This document shows positions 54,403-63,188 of a stretch of 64,000 nt of DNA, one piece after another. This stretch comes from Sutcliffiella halmapala (GTDB taxonomy: Bacteria; Bacillota; Bacilli; Bacillales; Bacillaceae_I), in NCBI RefSeq assembly GCF_002019665.1, contig NZ_KV917375.1, positions 3,857,445 to 3,921,444 of the forward strand, in the 5' to 3' direction. Both the position numbers and the translations under genes were made by a program. Each line of letters starts with the position of its first letter. Position 1 is the stretch's first letter. Under the pieces are notes generated by a model, which saw only the letters and a list, made by a program, of their open reading frames with translations, made no database searches and was not told where the DNA came from.

Positions 54403-54587
54403 CCTACTTCCAACAACTATTCTTAGGGATTATTATAACCATAGAAACTAAATGAGAACAAGAAGGAGTGATTACAAATATATAAACTATTTGAATTCAA
54501 AAAAATTAATCAAAAGTATTAGTTGAAACACTTATTGTTCGATTTTTAAAGGGAGATACCAGCTGAGAATGAATGGTGGTATAACAA

Positions 54588-55190
54588 ATGAGCATTTTAA
54601 AGAAAATATTTGGAGCACAAACTAAGGAGGAAGAAACAATGTCAAATGGAAATTTAAATATCGGAATTATTTTAGGAAGTACACGCGATGGTCGAGTAAG
54701 TCCTCAAGTTGGAGAGTGGGTAAAAGGAATAGCGGAAAAACGAGAAGATGCAAACTATGAAATCGTAGATATCGCTGACTTTCAATTACCATTTTTAGGA
54801 ACGACAGACGGCACAGAACCTGGAATTGGAGCATGGAATGAGAAGCTTGCTAGCTTAGATGGATTCGTATTCATCGTGCAGGAATACAATCACAGTATTA
54901 CAGGAGCATTAAAAAATGCACTTGATTTTGCTCGCGAAGCTTGGAATAACAAAGCAGCAGGGATCGTAAGTTATGGATCAACTGGTGGAGCTCGTGCGGC
55001 TGAGCATTTACGTGGAATTATGGGTGAATTAATGATTGCGGACGTTCGCGTACATCCTACATTTTCCTTATTCACTGACTTTGAAAACTATACTACGTTC
55101 AAGCCAGCTGAACTACATCAAAAAAATGTGAATGAAATGCTCGCCCAAGTGAATGCTTGGAGCGGTGCATTAAAAACCTTACGAAAATAA
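54588..55190 (+). CDS. NAD(P)H-dependent FMN reductase / quinone-type flavoprotein
   Basis: A 200-aa flavodoxin-like protein. Phosphate loop GSTRDGRVSPQVGEWV (~28-43), PFLGTTDG, the EYNHSITGALKNALDFAREAW FMN-binding segment (~98-118) and SYGSTGGARAAEHLRG. It reduces FMN, azo dyes or quinones. Two starts are possible: ATG at 54588 after GGTGGT, or ATG at 54639 after a stronger AAGGAGGAAG; the extra 17 residues may form a short amphipathic helix. Divergent HxlR regulator next to it. Confidence 0.88.
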   Translation: MSILKKIFGAQTKEEETMSNGNLNIGIILGSTRDGRVSPQVGEWVKGIAEKREDANYEIVDIADFQLPFLGTTDGTEPGIGAWNEKLASLDGFVFIVQEYNHSITGALKNALDFAREAWNNKAAGIVSYGSTGGARAAEHLRGIMGELMIADVRVHPTFSLFTDFENYTTFKPAELHQKNVNEMLAQVNAWSGALKTLRK

Positions 55191-55401
55191 GTCATTTGTG
55201 GATTAAATAGCATTATCAGAAGCCTATAATACTGCTTCTGATATGCTACACTTTCACCACTTTTGCTACTCCATTTTCTTTGTTCTTATGCTTTACTCTT
55301 TGAGTTTGTCCCTAATTTTCTAAGAAAGACGAGGAAACAAAGTTCACTACTCAGATAATAAACCGATGATTTATTGCATGATAAATTTGCTAGAAATATA
55401 A

Positions 55402-55434
55402 AAAGCCGATCTCCTAAAAAGGAAATCGGCTTCT
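55402..55434 (-). terminator. Terminator of the siderophore-binding protein gene
   Basis: AAGCCGATCTCC and GGAAATCGGCTT arms around TAAAAA, with T-runs on both sides, immediately after the binding-protein stop. It is convergent with the FMN reductase gene, which is ~210 bases away. Confidence 0.75.
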
Positions 55435-55441
55435 TTCCTAA

Positions 55442-56434
55442 CTATTTCACAATGCTTTTTAAAATATTTTCAATAATTTGCTCGTTAGCAATCGTACCAG
55501 TGTATAACCAGCTTTCATCAGGAGAAAATTCATGAACATTTCCAGCTTTTACAGCCGGGATGCTTTTCCATAGTGCCTCACTTAATGTTGCAGAGCTAGA
55601 AGCTTCACTATTAATTAAGAATAAATGTTCCGCGTCTAGTTCAACAAGTTTCTCTAATGAAATTTCACTCCAATTTCCAGTAGCGCTAGCAGAAATTTCT
55701 TTTACTACCGCAGGAACTTCCAAACCTAAATCACCGTACATTACGGCACCACTTGATAAGTTTTCACTAACCATAAAGAATTTGCCACCTACTAACCAAA
55801 CCGCTGCAACAGAAGGATTTCCTACTTCTGAGCTAATGGTTTCCTTAGCCTGTGCCGCTTTCTCATCATATTGATCTAACGCCTGTTGCGCTTCTTTTTC
55901 CTTACCAAATACTTGTCCAACGCGAATTAATTCATCACGCCAGTCGTTATTTACCTCAGTACCAATTACATAGGTTGGCGCAATTTTACTATATTGCTCA
56001 TACTTCCCGCCTTCTACCATACTAGCAGAATCCATAATGATTAAGTCAGGGTTCATTTCTTGTACAGCTTCAAATGGAAGATCATGTGGAATCGTTGGAA
56101 TTCCATTCAGATCATTTTGTAAATACCCCTGGATGCTTGCTCCATCATTGACACTCCACTGTGCCACAGGCTTAATGCCAAGCGCCACAAGATTATCCTC
56201 TAGATAAGTTGCAATAACACGTTCCGGGTTAATGGGAACCTCAATCTCATTTCCCATTGCATCAGTTAATGTTCTTGTTGTTGCTTCCTGTGATGTCTCT
56301 TCTGATTGGTTTGTTTCTTCTTGATCAGAAGCTTCTTGTTTAGAAGTTTCTTCTCCACAGGCTGCTAAAGATAGTGTTAATACTCCAGCTCCAATAATCT
56401 GTATAAATTTTTTCATTTTTACTCCGTTAAGCAT
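55442..56434 (-). CDS. Iron(III)-siderophore-binding lipoprotein (FecB/FhuD family)
   Basis: 330 aa from the ATG at 56434, with TAGGGGGATT upstream. The frame runs to 56497 but would then include the Fur box. Lipobox LAAC (Cys ~26), an acidic Glu-rich linker, then the class-III binding fold: GNEIEVPINPERVIATYLEDNLVALGIKPVAQ and EMNPDLIIMDS, with one long connecting helix. It is divergent from two FecCD permease genes and probably delivers a ferric siderophore to them. No ATPase is encoded nearby. Confidence 0.88.
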   Translation of the reverse strand: MLNGVKMKKFIQIIGAGVLTLSLAACGEETSKQEASDQEETNQSEETSQEATTRTLTDAMGNEIEVPINPERVIATYLEDNLVALGIKPVAQWSVNDGASIQGYLQNDLNGIPTIPHDLPFEAVQEMNPDLIIMDSASMVEGGKYEQYSKIAPTYVIGTEVNNDWRDELIRVGQVFGKEKEAQQALDQYDEKAAQAKETISSEVGNPSVAAVWLVGGKFFMVSENLSSGAVMYGDLGLEVPAVVKEISASATGNWSEISLEKLVELDAEHLFLINSEASSSATLSEALWKSIPAVKAGNVHEFSPDESWLYTGTIANEQIIENILKSIVK

Positions 56435-56475
56435 TACGAATCCCCCTACAAGTATGATAGAATAATATTTATCAG

Positions 56476-56490
56476 TGATAACGATTATCG
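56476..56490. promoter_or_regulatory. Fur box between the siderophore genes
   Basis: TGATAACGATTATCG matches the 7-1-7 Fur consensus TGATAATNATTATCA except at two positions. It lies in the divergent promoter region, so it would repress both transcripts when iron is plentiful. Confidence 0.75.
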
Positions 56491-56551
56491 TTTTCATTAA
56501 AATATATTATTCTATTATTGTCAATCATTATTTTTTGGAGCGTACATAACT

Positions 56552-57583
56552 ATGAAGGAAAATACCGGAATCAATTCATCTACCCCAAAACAGAGAGTTC
56601 TTCGGATAAGCTTATTAATTAGTGGTGTCATTGGTTTGTTTATATCCATTGTTATTTCTATCAATTTTGGGGCTGCATCTTTAGGCTACCGTGATGTATT
56701 AAATGCTTTATTTGATTTTGACCCAGATAATTCTGCCCATATTATTATTCGCGAGTTACGATTTCCTCGTGCTATTGCCGCGGTTTCTGTAGGAGCTGCG
56801 TTAGCTGTATCAGGGGCTATTATGCAAGGAATGACACGGAATCCGCTGGCCTCCCCCTCCATAATGGGAGTGACAAGCGGCTCTGCCTTTTTCATTGCGC
56901 TTGCCCTTGCCATCATCCCAGGGATTACCTACCTCGGATTAATGACATTTTCATTTATTGGAGCTGGAGTAGGTTCCTTATTAGTCTTTGGGATTACATC
57001 GTTTTCTAGGGGGGGAATAACTCCCGTTAAGTTGGCGTTAGCTGGTTCAGCAATTACAGCATTGCTTAGCTCGCTCTCAACAGCGATTGGACTTAAGTTT
57101 AACATTTCAAAGGATATTAGCTATTGGTTTGCTGGTGGCGTCTCAAGCGTCCAGCCGCAGCATATTTTCTTTGCTCTACCTTTCATCGTTGCAGGTCTCG
57201 TTTTTGCCTTAATCCTTTCTCGCTCGATTTCAATTCTTAGCTTAGGTGAAGAAGTGGCAAAAGGTTTGGGCCAAAGTACCACTGCCGTCAAATTCTCAGG
57301 AATGATTGTTGTATTATTGTTAACAGGAGCGGCGGTGTCGATTGCCGGAATGATAGGATTTGTCGGGTTAGTTATTCCACATATTACAAGATTTTTAGTA
57401 GGAACAGATTATCGATGGATCATCCCTACTTCAGCCGTATTAGGCGGAGTTCTATTACTTACAGCCGATATAGTCGGCCGGATGGTGAACGCACCGTTTG
57501 AAACCCCTGTCGGAGCAATTACAAGCATCATCGGTGTACCCTTTTTCCTATATTTAGCTCGTAAGGAAGGAAGGGGATTATAA
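56552..57583 (+). CDS. Iron-siderophore ABC permease (FecCD family) 1
   Basis: A 343-aa protein with about ten helices and the FecCD/BtuC motifs: IIRELRFPRAIAAVSVGAALAVSGAIMQGMTRNPLASPSIMGVTSG and GLVIPHITRFLVGTDYRWIIPTSAVLGG near the C-terminus (ATPase-coupling helix). It overlaps the next permease by one base. Pairs with permease 2 to make the channel for the binding protein at 55442. Confidence 0.92.
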   Translation: MKENTGINSSTPKQRVLRISLLISGVIGLFISIVISINFGAASLGYRDVLNALFDFDPDNSAHIIIRELRFPRAIAAVSVGAALAVSGAIMQGMTRNPLASPSIMGVTSGSAFFIALALAIIPGITYLGLMTFSFIGAGVGSLLVFGITSFSRGGITPVKLALAGSAITALLSSLSTAIGLKFNISKDISYWFAGGVSSVQPQHIFFALPFIVAGLVFALILSRSISILSLGEEVAKGLGQSTTAVKFSGMIVVLLLTGAAVSIAGMIGFVGLVIPHITRFLVGTDYRWIIPTSAVLGGVLLLTADIVGRMVNAPFETPVGAITSIIGVPFFLYLARKEGRGL

Positions 57584-58584
57584 TGAAAAAATTTAACACC
57601 TTGCTAATTTCAACATTAATTCTGATCGTTATTATGGGAGTCATCAGCATCAATGCCGGCCAAATTAAGATTCCTTTTATGGATGTATTTGCTACCTTAT
57701 TTGGAAATGGTACCGCTCAAAATGAATTAACAATCTTTCAATTTCGGTTACCTCGCATCATCCTCGCAATTCTTGTTGGTGCTGGGGTCGCGGTTTCAGG
57801 GGCGATTCTTCAGGGTATCTCTCAAAATCCATTAGCTGATCCTGGTATTTTGGGCATCAATTCAGGAGCTGGCCTTGCTGTCGTCCTCTATATGTTCTTT
57901 TTTCAAGGAACTAGCTTTTTCAATGGCTCGATAGCGATATTTATCATGCCGTTTACTGCGTTAGTAGGTGCTTTCTTTGCAGCATTTTTAATCTATGTTT
58001 TATCTTGGAAAAACGGCCGGGTGACACCTGTTAGACTTTTATTAGTCGGAATTGGAATTAATGCAGCATTCGGTTCTGGTTTGATTATTTTCCAAATGAA
58101 AATGGAACCATTGAATTTCATGAAGGCGATTATCTGGCTATCAGGTACAATCTGGGGAACCAATTGGACATTTGTTTGGGCATTACTTCCTTGGCTCATC
58201 CTATTAATTCCCATAGCAATCTATAAATCAAGAGTATTAGATATCTTGCGACTCAGCGATCCAATCGCGATTGGCGTAGGTGTACGAATCGAAAGAGAAC
58301 GGAGATTACTCCTTCTTATTTCCGTCGCGCTTGCAGGTGCCTGTGTTTCTGTTGGTGGAGGCATCACGTTTCTTGGCTTAATTGCGCCGCATATTACCAG
58401 AAGATTAATAGGAGCTAATCATGCAAAAGTACTTCCGCTAACAGCAGTTCTTGGTGCCTTACTTCTTCTATCAGCCGACACCATCGGGCGAGTCATTATG
58501 GCGCCAGTAGAACTACCAGTCGGAATCGTCGTCTCTATTTTGGGTGCACCTTACTTTATTTATTTACTCATTAAAAATGTGTAG
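57583..58584 (+). CDS. Iron-siderophore ABC permease (FecCD family) 2
   Basis: A 333-aa protein with the same fold: FQFRLPRIILAILVGAGVAVSGAILQGISQNPLADPGILGINSGAGLAVV and GLIAPHITRRLIGANHAKVLPLTAVLGALLLLSADTIGR. It starts in an ATAATGA overlap with permease 1. No ATPase gene follows; in B. subtilis several such importers share the ATPase YusV, and that is the likely solution here. Confidence 0.92.
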   Translation: MKKFNTLLISTLILIVIMGVISINAGQIKIPFMDVFATLFGNGTAQNELTIFQFRLPRIILAILVGAGVAVSGAILQGISQNPLADPGILGINSGAGLAVVLYMFFFQGTSFFNGSIAIFIMPFTALVGAFFAAFLIYVLSWKNGRVTPVRLLLVGIGINAAFGSGLIIFQMKMEPLNFMKAIIWLSGTIWGTNWTFVWALLPWLILLIPIAIYKSRVLDILRLSDPIAIGVGVRIERERRLLLLISVALAGACVSVGGGITFLGLIAPHITRRLIGANHAKVLPLTAVLGALLLLSADTIGRVIMAPVELPVGIVVSILGAPYFIYLLIKNV

Positions 58585-58671
58585 AAAATTCCCTGTTCAG
58601 CTACATCAGGATTGAATAATTATTTACAAATCCTTTCATTTTTCTGTTTTATGTACATCGATCATTCTACA

Positions 58672-58713
58672 AAAACCAGCACTCTCCCTTATTGCGGAAA
58701 AGTGCTGGTTTTA
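58672..58713 (+). terminator. Terminator of the siderophore permease operon
   Basis: AAAACCAGCACT and AGTGCTGGTTTT arms with a 16-base internal loop, T-run after it, 87 bases beyond the stop codon. Confidence 0.75.
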
Positions 58714-58753
58714 CTTAAAAGGTGAAGAATTATTTTTTAAACATCTTGATGGG

Positions 58754-58954
58754 TTAATCAAACAAACCTCTTAACAACTTTCCTCCAAGTGCTAGAGTTA
58801 TAAATACGACTGTTCCAATACCAACTTCCGATTCAACAGAAACCGATTCTTTGTGGAGTTTGGCTATCTGCATCGCAATGCTCATTCCAAGACCTGACCC
58901 TTCTATTCTAGTTTCTGTATGGATCCCCCTGTAATAACGGTTAAAAGATTTTTC
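58754..58954 (-). pseudogene. Histidine kinase remnant (C-terminal ATPase-domain fragment)
   Basis: A 67-codon frame without a start, opened by an in-frame stop, reads EKSFNRYYRG (the F-box like FERFYRG), then the G2 box GSGLGMSIAMQIAKLH and SVESEVGIGTVVFITL, ending at TAA. This is the C-terminal end of a HATPase domain of an OmpR-partner-type kinase. Just upstream (58960-58995) a different frame gives TDKLLCNIYKT, like an N-box. The rest of the kinase is gone or unreadable. The best explanation is a decayed sensor gene. Confidence 0.75.
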
Positions 58955-59164
58955 TTAGTTTTATAGATATTACATAGAAGTTTATCTGTAACTTTTTCCA
59001 ACCAAAAAATCTAAACTAACAATTATTTCTGTTGAATTCCTTTTTAACAACGTTGACTCCTACCACTGACCCTTAGATAATAAACGTTCACAAAAATGTC
59101 ACTTATGTAAAAAAATTTAAACATATATAATTACATTTATTCTCTAAAAGGAAGGATGTTTTAA

Positions 59165-59647
59165 TTGCCTAGTACTAAAAAAGAAGGAATTATTTTCGGA
59201 ATGTTTATGTGTTTTGGAATGGTATTAATCATGTCAGTTTATAACACAGCTTTACACGGATTTTCATCGTTTACAGTATGGAACGCAGTAATTCAATTTG
59301 TCGTAACATTTATCGTCGCTTTTATCGTAGAGTCATTAGTGGAACCGAAAGCGCGGAAACTCGCATTATCCCTGCCTTACGATAAATCGAAAGAAATGAA
59401 CTTTATTATCGTGCTTTCTTTTTGTATGGTCCCTGCAATGGTGCTAATTATGTCAGTATACGGGCTGATGTTAACAGCATTACTGACAGGTATTGAAGGT
59501 TCCATTTTCACTGCTTACCTTAAAACAGTTGGTCTAAACTTTATTGTGGCACTTCCAGCTCAGTTACTTGTTGTTGGACCAATTTCACGTAAACTATTAA
59601 CTAAATATATTAAACCATTAACACCAAATCCAGAATTAAATATGTAA
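59165..59647 (+). CDS. DUF2798 membrane protein with internal duplication
   Basis: A 160-aa protein from a TTG start with GGAAGGATG upstream. Four membrane helices arranged as two DUF2798 units: MFMCFGMVLIMSVYNTAL (~12-29) and SFCMVPAMVLIMSVYGLML (~85-103) each begin a unit, and each ends with a short basic segment (VEPKARKLAL, VGPISRKLLTKY). Function unknown for the family. A stand-alone gene with its own terminator. Confidence 0.82.
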   Translation: MPSTKKEGIIFGMFMCFGMVLIMSVYNTALHGFSSFTVWNAVIQFVVTFIVAFIVESLVEPKARKLALSLPYDKSKEMNFIIVLSFCMVPAMVLIMSVYGLMLTALLTGIEGSIFTAYLKTVGLNFIVALPAQLLVVGPISRKLLTKYIKPLTPNPELNM

Positions 59648-59648
59648 A

Positions 59649-59683
59649 AACAAGCAAGCTATATTCAGTAGCTTGCTTGCTTT
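59649..59683 (+). terminator. Terminator of the DUF2798 gene
   Basis: AAGCAAGCTA and TAGCTTGCTT arms around a 7-base loop directly after the stop codon, followed by GCTTTAGG. Confidence 0.7.
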
Positions 59684-59769
59684 AGGGTTATTGGGACAGG
59701 TTTTCCAACCGTTTTCATTTTAGAGAAAAAAGCAAAAAGGACTATATCTCGTGCTCTATACCAAGATAC

Positions 59770-60333
59770 CTAGCTTTTTAAAAACGCATTTTTTATATCC
59801 TGTACAAGTTCTGGCAAACCATTTTGAAAAAGGTGCTCACTGCCGTTCAAATCACGGATCTCAGTCCTGTGAATCTTCTTTGTATAATGTTCAAGATGGG
59901 AATACGGAACAATTTCCTCATTACGACTATGATAGAAAACTAACTCTTTCATTTCTGGAAGCTTGTTCTCAAAACCTTTCTGAAGGAAAAAATCATCGCA
60001 ACTTTGCCACTCCTCATCCAATCCCCAAAAAGGAGACGCGATGATATACAATCCACTAATAGGAATAGTTATTGATTCTTCGGAAAGATACTTGACTAAA
60101 AACGCACCTCCCATTGAATGACCGACCAACACGACTTCCCCATGGATACTTCTAATGTTGGCCTCGAATACCTTTTTCCATTCCTGATACCTTGGAGCCT
60201 CAGGAGTTGGCATGTTTGGATGGATAACCTCATATTCCTTACCTAAATGCTGCTTTACATAGGTAATTAATCCACTACTACCTTCCTGCCTTTCTTGTGG
60301 TCCTGCGCTATGGATGAATAATAGTTTGTCCAA
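59770..60333 (-). CDS. RBBP9/YdeN-type serine alpha/beta hydrolase
   Basis: A 187-aa protein, the size of the RBBP9 family. Nucleophile elbow GHSMGG (~70-75), start LLFIHSAGPQ, YIIASPFWGLDEEW, and the catalytic Asp and His likely in IRDLNGSEHLF. No signal peptide, so cytoplasmic. Substrate unknown. It precedes the end of the vanY-like gene on the same strand by 50 bases, so it may be transcribed with the vanRS-vanY group. Confidence 0.85.
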   Translation of the reverse strand: MDKLLFIHSAGPQERQEGSSGLITYVKQHLGKEYEVIHPNMPTPEAPRYQEWKKVFEANIRSIHGEVVLVGHSMGGAFLVKYLSEESITIPISGLYIIASPFWGLDEEWQSCDDFFLQKGFENKLPEMKELVFYHSRNEEIVPYSHLEHYTKKIHRTEIRDLNGSEHLFQNGLPELVQDIKNAFLKS

Positions 60334-60383
60334 GAGAATTCACCTCTCCATTTAATAACTAAGATATTTATAAAAGTCACTTA

Positions 60384-61229
60384 CTAATGTTGAACGGTCA
60401 CAATGACGCCACCCATATTGTCTCCAGAAATTTCATACTGTTGATCGACTGGTACATCAATTGTCACACTTTGATTAATAGGATAATAAGAAATCGTATA
60501 TTTTTTCCCATTAACACTAGCAGAAATGTTCTTTTCTCTCTTTAGATAGTCTAGATATTCTTCGAGGGCAAAATTTTTCTCTTTCATAATGGCACTATGC
60601 GGTAAGCCAACGTAGCGAATATGCCAAGGTTCATATTGAATCCCAGTCACTTCCGTTTTATCTTTTGGATAGCGTAAAATAAAGCCATACTTCCAAGCAT
60701 TATTTTCAATCCATTTCCCTTCTAGTGCTTTATCCATCGTCATTTGTGTTGATCCGACATCAAGCGATAGACCTAGATTATGTTCACTATAACCTGCTGG
60801 CAAAGCATAGTCCGCACCCATTTCTTCATATAGTGCATGTTGCTCCTCGAAATTTCGAAAGCCACTACTTATAGAAAAGTTTCGAACTCCTTCTTTTTTT
60901 GCGGTTAAAACCATTTCAGAAAACTTTCGGGCGACATCCTCTGATAAACTGATATCAGTTTTGAGCACCTGAAACCCTTTTGTCAAATCTTCATTTCCAA
61001 ATAGATTAACAATATCCGTTTTAATGCTATCTCTGTGAATCGGAAATTCATTATTGACTAGGAGCAGGTTTCCCTGGTAGATTTGTTCTCTTGAAATCTC
61101 TGTTTTCTCACTATATTCATTCGAGAATTCTTGATTAAATCTTTGAATTTCTACTTTATCTTCGTTCATTTTTATGACTACGATACACAAGCAACATACC
61201 ATTAAAAATAAAAATCCCCACTTCTTCAT
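60384..61229 (-). CDS. VanY-like D,D-carboxypeptidase (peptidase M15B)
   Basis: A 281-aa protein. N-terminal membrane anchor/signal (FLFLMVCCLCIVVIKM, ~5-20). M15B zinc domain at ~105-215: SGFRNFEEQHALYEE (Arg for the substrate carboxylate), SEHNLGLSLDVG (Zn His and Asp, ~147-158), catalytic Glu and Zn His in EPWHIRYVG (~201-209). Removes the terminal D-Ala from peptidoglycan precursors. Encoded just after a VanR/VanS-like pair, but no vanHAX ligase genes are present. GGAGGAAACG precedes the ATG. A C-terminal ~60-residue beta region is extra. Confidence 0.88.
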   Translation of the reverse strand: MKKWGFLFLMVCCLCIVVIKMNEDKVEIQRFNQEFSNEYSEKTEISREQIYQGNLLLVNNEFPIHRDSIKTDIVNLFGNEDLTKGFQVLKTDISLSEDVARKFSEMVLTAKKEGVRNFSISSGFRNFEEQHALYEEMGADYALPAGYSEHNLGLSLDVGSTQMTMDKALEGKWIENNAWKYGFILRYPKDKTEVTGIQYEPWHIRYVGLPHSAIMKEKNFALEEYLDYLKREKNISASVNGKKYTISYYPINQSVTIDVPVDQQYEISGDNMGGVIVTVQH

Positions 61230-61307
61230 CTTTCGTTTCCTCCTTCATTCCATGTACAACATATAAATAGAATAGGATAAACTTTTTAAATAAATAGTAG
61301 GGTATTG

Positions 61308-61324
61308 TTTAAGTTTTTCTTAAA
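61308..61324. promoter_or_regulatory. Candidate response-regulator box before the vanY-like gene
   Basis: TTTAAG-N5-CTTAAA lies in the gap between the kinase stop and the vanY-like gene. OmpR-type regulators often bind such AT-rich repeats, so it may let the VanR-like protein drive vanY. Weak evidence. Confidence 0.3.
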
Positions 61325-61325
61325 T

Positions 61326-62456
61326 TTATTCATATTCTATTGCTCCACTTCCCAGTGGCAAACGCACCTCAAATACTGTACGTATTAGATCACTTGTAGC
61401 CGTAATGGTGCCATGATGTTGTTCCACGATATTTTTTGCAATGAATAAACCTAGACCAGTACCCCCTTCTTGGTGTGTTCGTGCCTGATCGCCAGTAAAA
61501 AATATATCAAAAAGATGCGGCAATTCATTAGGAGGAATACAATCTCCATAATTCACGACCTGAACAACCACCTCCCCAGAATCAATATAACCATTAAGGT
61601 CTACAAATTGACCTTCATTTCCATAACGAATGGCATTAGTCATAAGATTTTCAAACACACGTGCTAACAACTCTCCGTCACCCAAAATCGTTAAATGACT
61701 GGTGACATTCATTCTAACTTTTAATTCATTCTTTTCGAAGACAGGGTACAGTTCTTCCGTTAATTGATATAAAAGATCATGTAAATTAATCTCCATTTTC
61801 TTCACGGATAACATACCATAATTCATTCTTGTTATTTCGAACAATTCATCAATAAGTCTTTCTAACCGCTGAGACTTAGTAAAAGCAATCGTTAAAAAAT
61901 GCCTGCGTTGTTCTTCTGTCAAATTTTCATCCTTTAGAATTAAATCTAAATAGCCCAAAACAGAAGTAAGTGGTGTACGTAAATCATGCGCCAAATTCAC
62001 GACCAATTGATCCTTACTGCTTTCTGAGAAATCTCCTCTTTCCACAGCTTCTTTTAATTTCTCACTTGCTATATTAATACCTTTGGCGATTTCGCTAAAC
62101 TCATCATTAGATGATATTTCTACTCTATGACTGAAGTCACCACGAGCAAGCTTGTTAATCCCTTTTGATATCTCGTTGAAATAGATAGAATAGGACTTCG
62201 TTAGCAAAAAGAAAAACAAAATAGCTAAGGGGATAAAAATCAATAAAAAGAAGTTAATATCTCCAATATTGTTTACAAATAGACGAAAACGTGCTAGGGG
62301 ATCTTCATAACGGACGGAAGTATGGTAGTAGAATTGCAGTACTTTAAAAAATAAATATGTAATGATTCCAGACAAACACATACTTAATCCAAATACTAAA
62401 AGCATCCTAGAGCGAAAGCTGTGTAAAAAGTTATTAGCCATTAAACGTATACCCAA
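61326..62456 (-). CDS. VanS-like membrane sensor histidine kinase
   Basis: A 376-aa protein. TM1 at ~18-40, short extracellular loop (~41-70), TM2 at ~72-92, HAMP at ~93-145, HisKA H-box NLAHDLRTPLTSVLGYLDLIL (~154-174), N-box ENLMTNAIRYG and G-box GGTGLGLFIAKNIVEQHHG. The order and motif wording closely resemble VanS. It overlaps the regulator gene by 23 bases. The start is uncertain: TTG at 62456 or ATG at 62441 (MANNFL). Confidence 0.9.
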   Translation of the reverse strand: MGIRLMANNFLHSFRSRMLLVFGLSMCLSGIITYLFFKVLQFYYHTSVRYEDPLARFRLFVNNIGDINFFLLIFIPLAILFFFLLTKSYSIYFNEISKGINKLARGDFSHRVEISSNDEFSEIAKGINIASEKLKEAVERGDFSESSKDQLVVNLAHDLRTPLTSVLGYLDLILKDENLTEEQRRHFLTIAFTKSQRLERLIDELFEITRMNYGMLSVKKMEINLHDLLYQLTEELYPVFEKNELKVRMNVTSHLTILGDGELLARVFENLMTNAIRYGNEGQFVDLNGYIDSGEVVVQVVNYGDCIPPNELPHLFDIFFTGDQARTHQEGGTGLGLFIAKNIVEQHHGTITATSDLIRTVFEVRLPLGSGAIEYE

Positions 62457-63129
62457 CTCCCCATATGGTTTTAATTAATTTGTTTTTTCTTTTATCATCT
62501 TCAAGCTTTTTTCTCAAGGTACGGATATGGACCATGACAGTATTAGCTCCTTCAAAATAGGCTTCCCCCCATACCTGTTGAAAAATAGTTTCTACATTAT
62601 AGACTTTTTTCGGATGACTGACTAATAAATATAAAATATCAAACTCTTTAGGTGTAAGTTCGATGTTTTCACCATAAAGTGAAACTGACCTTTGTTCAGA
62701 GGAAATCATTAGTCCCCCATATTCCAAGACAGATTTACTATTAATTATTGGTTGATTCAATTTCATAGAGCGTCTTAATTGAGCATTTACTCGTGCAACC
62801 AATTCAATAGGGGTGAATGGTTTAGTGATATAGTCATCTGCTCCGATTACTAGTCCATGCACTTTATCAAAATCAGATGTTTTAGCGCTCAAAAAAATAA
62901 TAGGCATATTATATTGTTCACGAACGTGACGTGTTACTTCATAACCATCTATTTTTGGCATCATAATATCTAAAATCACCAAATCAATAGACTGAGATTG
63001 GATTACATGAATAGCTTCCTGGCCATCTGTTACCTTAATGACACGATAACCTTCTTGTTCTAAATGAATTGCCACCAAATCCGCAATCTCCTCTTCATCA
63101 TCAGCAATTAAAATTGATATTAGTTTCAT
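62434..63129 (-). CDS. VanR-like OmpR-family response regulator
   Basis: A 231-aa protein. Receiver at 1-118 with the acidic pair DDEEE, phospho-acceptor Asp in LVILDIMMPKIDG (~54), and Lys in DDYITKPF (~104). Winged helix at ~135-230 (ELTPKEFDILYLLVSHPKKVYNVETIFQQVWGE, NTVMVHIRTLRKKLE, IKTIWGVGYTF). The ITKPF and IWGVGY wording is very close to VanR. It likely activates the vanY-like gene, and perhaps others elsewhere. Promoter not identified. Confidence 0.9.
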   Translation of the reverse strand: MKLISILIADDEEEIADLVAIHLEQEGYRVIKVTDGQEAIHVIQSQSIDLVILDIMMPKIDGYEVTRHVREQYNMPIIFLSAKTSDFDKVHGLVIGADDYITKPFTPIELVARVNAQLRRSMKLNQPIINSKSVLEYGGLMISSEQRSVSLYGENIELTPKEFDILYLLVSHPKKVYNVETIFQQVWGEAYFEGANTVMVHIRTLRKKLEDDKRKNKLIKTIWGVGYTFNG

Positions 63130-63188
63130 CTTTTAAACCGCTCCTATCCAGTAGTACGAAAAAAGGATTATTATAACTATAAGTTTTA

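Noticed and set aside
59751-60044. 97-codon plus-strand frame over the RBBP9-like gene
   Set aside because: It is antisense to a well-supported hydrolase with a GHSMGG motif and has no ribosome site of its own.
60384-63129. A complete vancomycin-resistance operon
   Set aside because: The D-lactate dehydrogenase, D-Ala-D-Lac/Ser ligase and VanX-type dipeptidase genes are all absent from the window.
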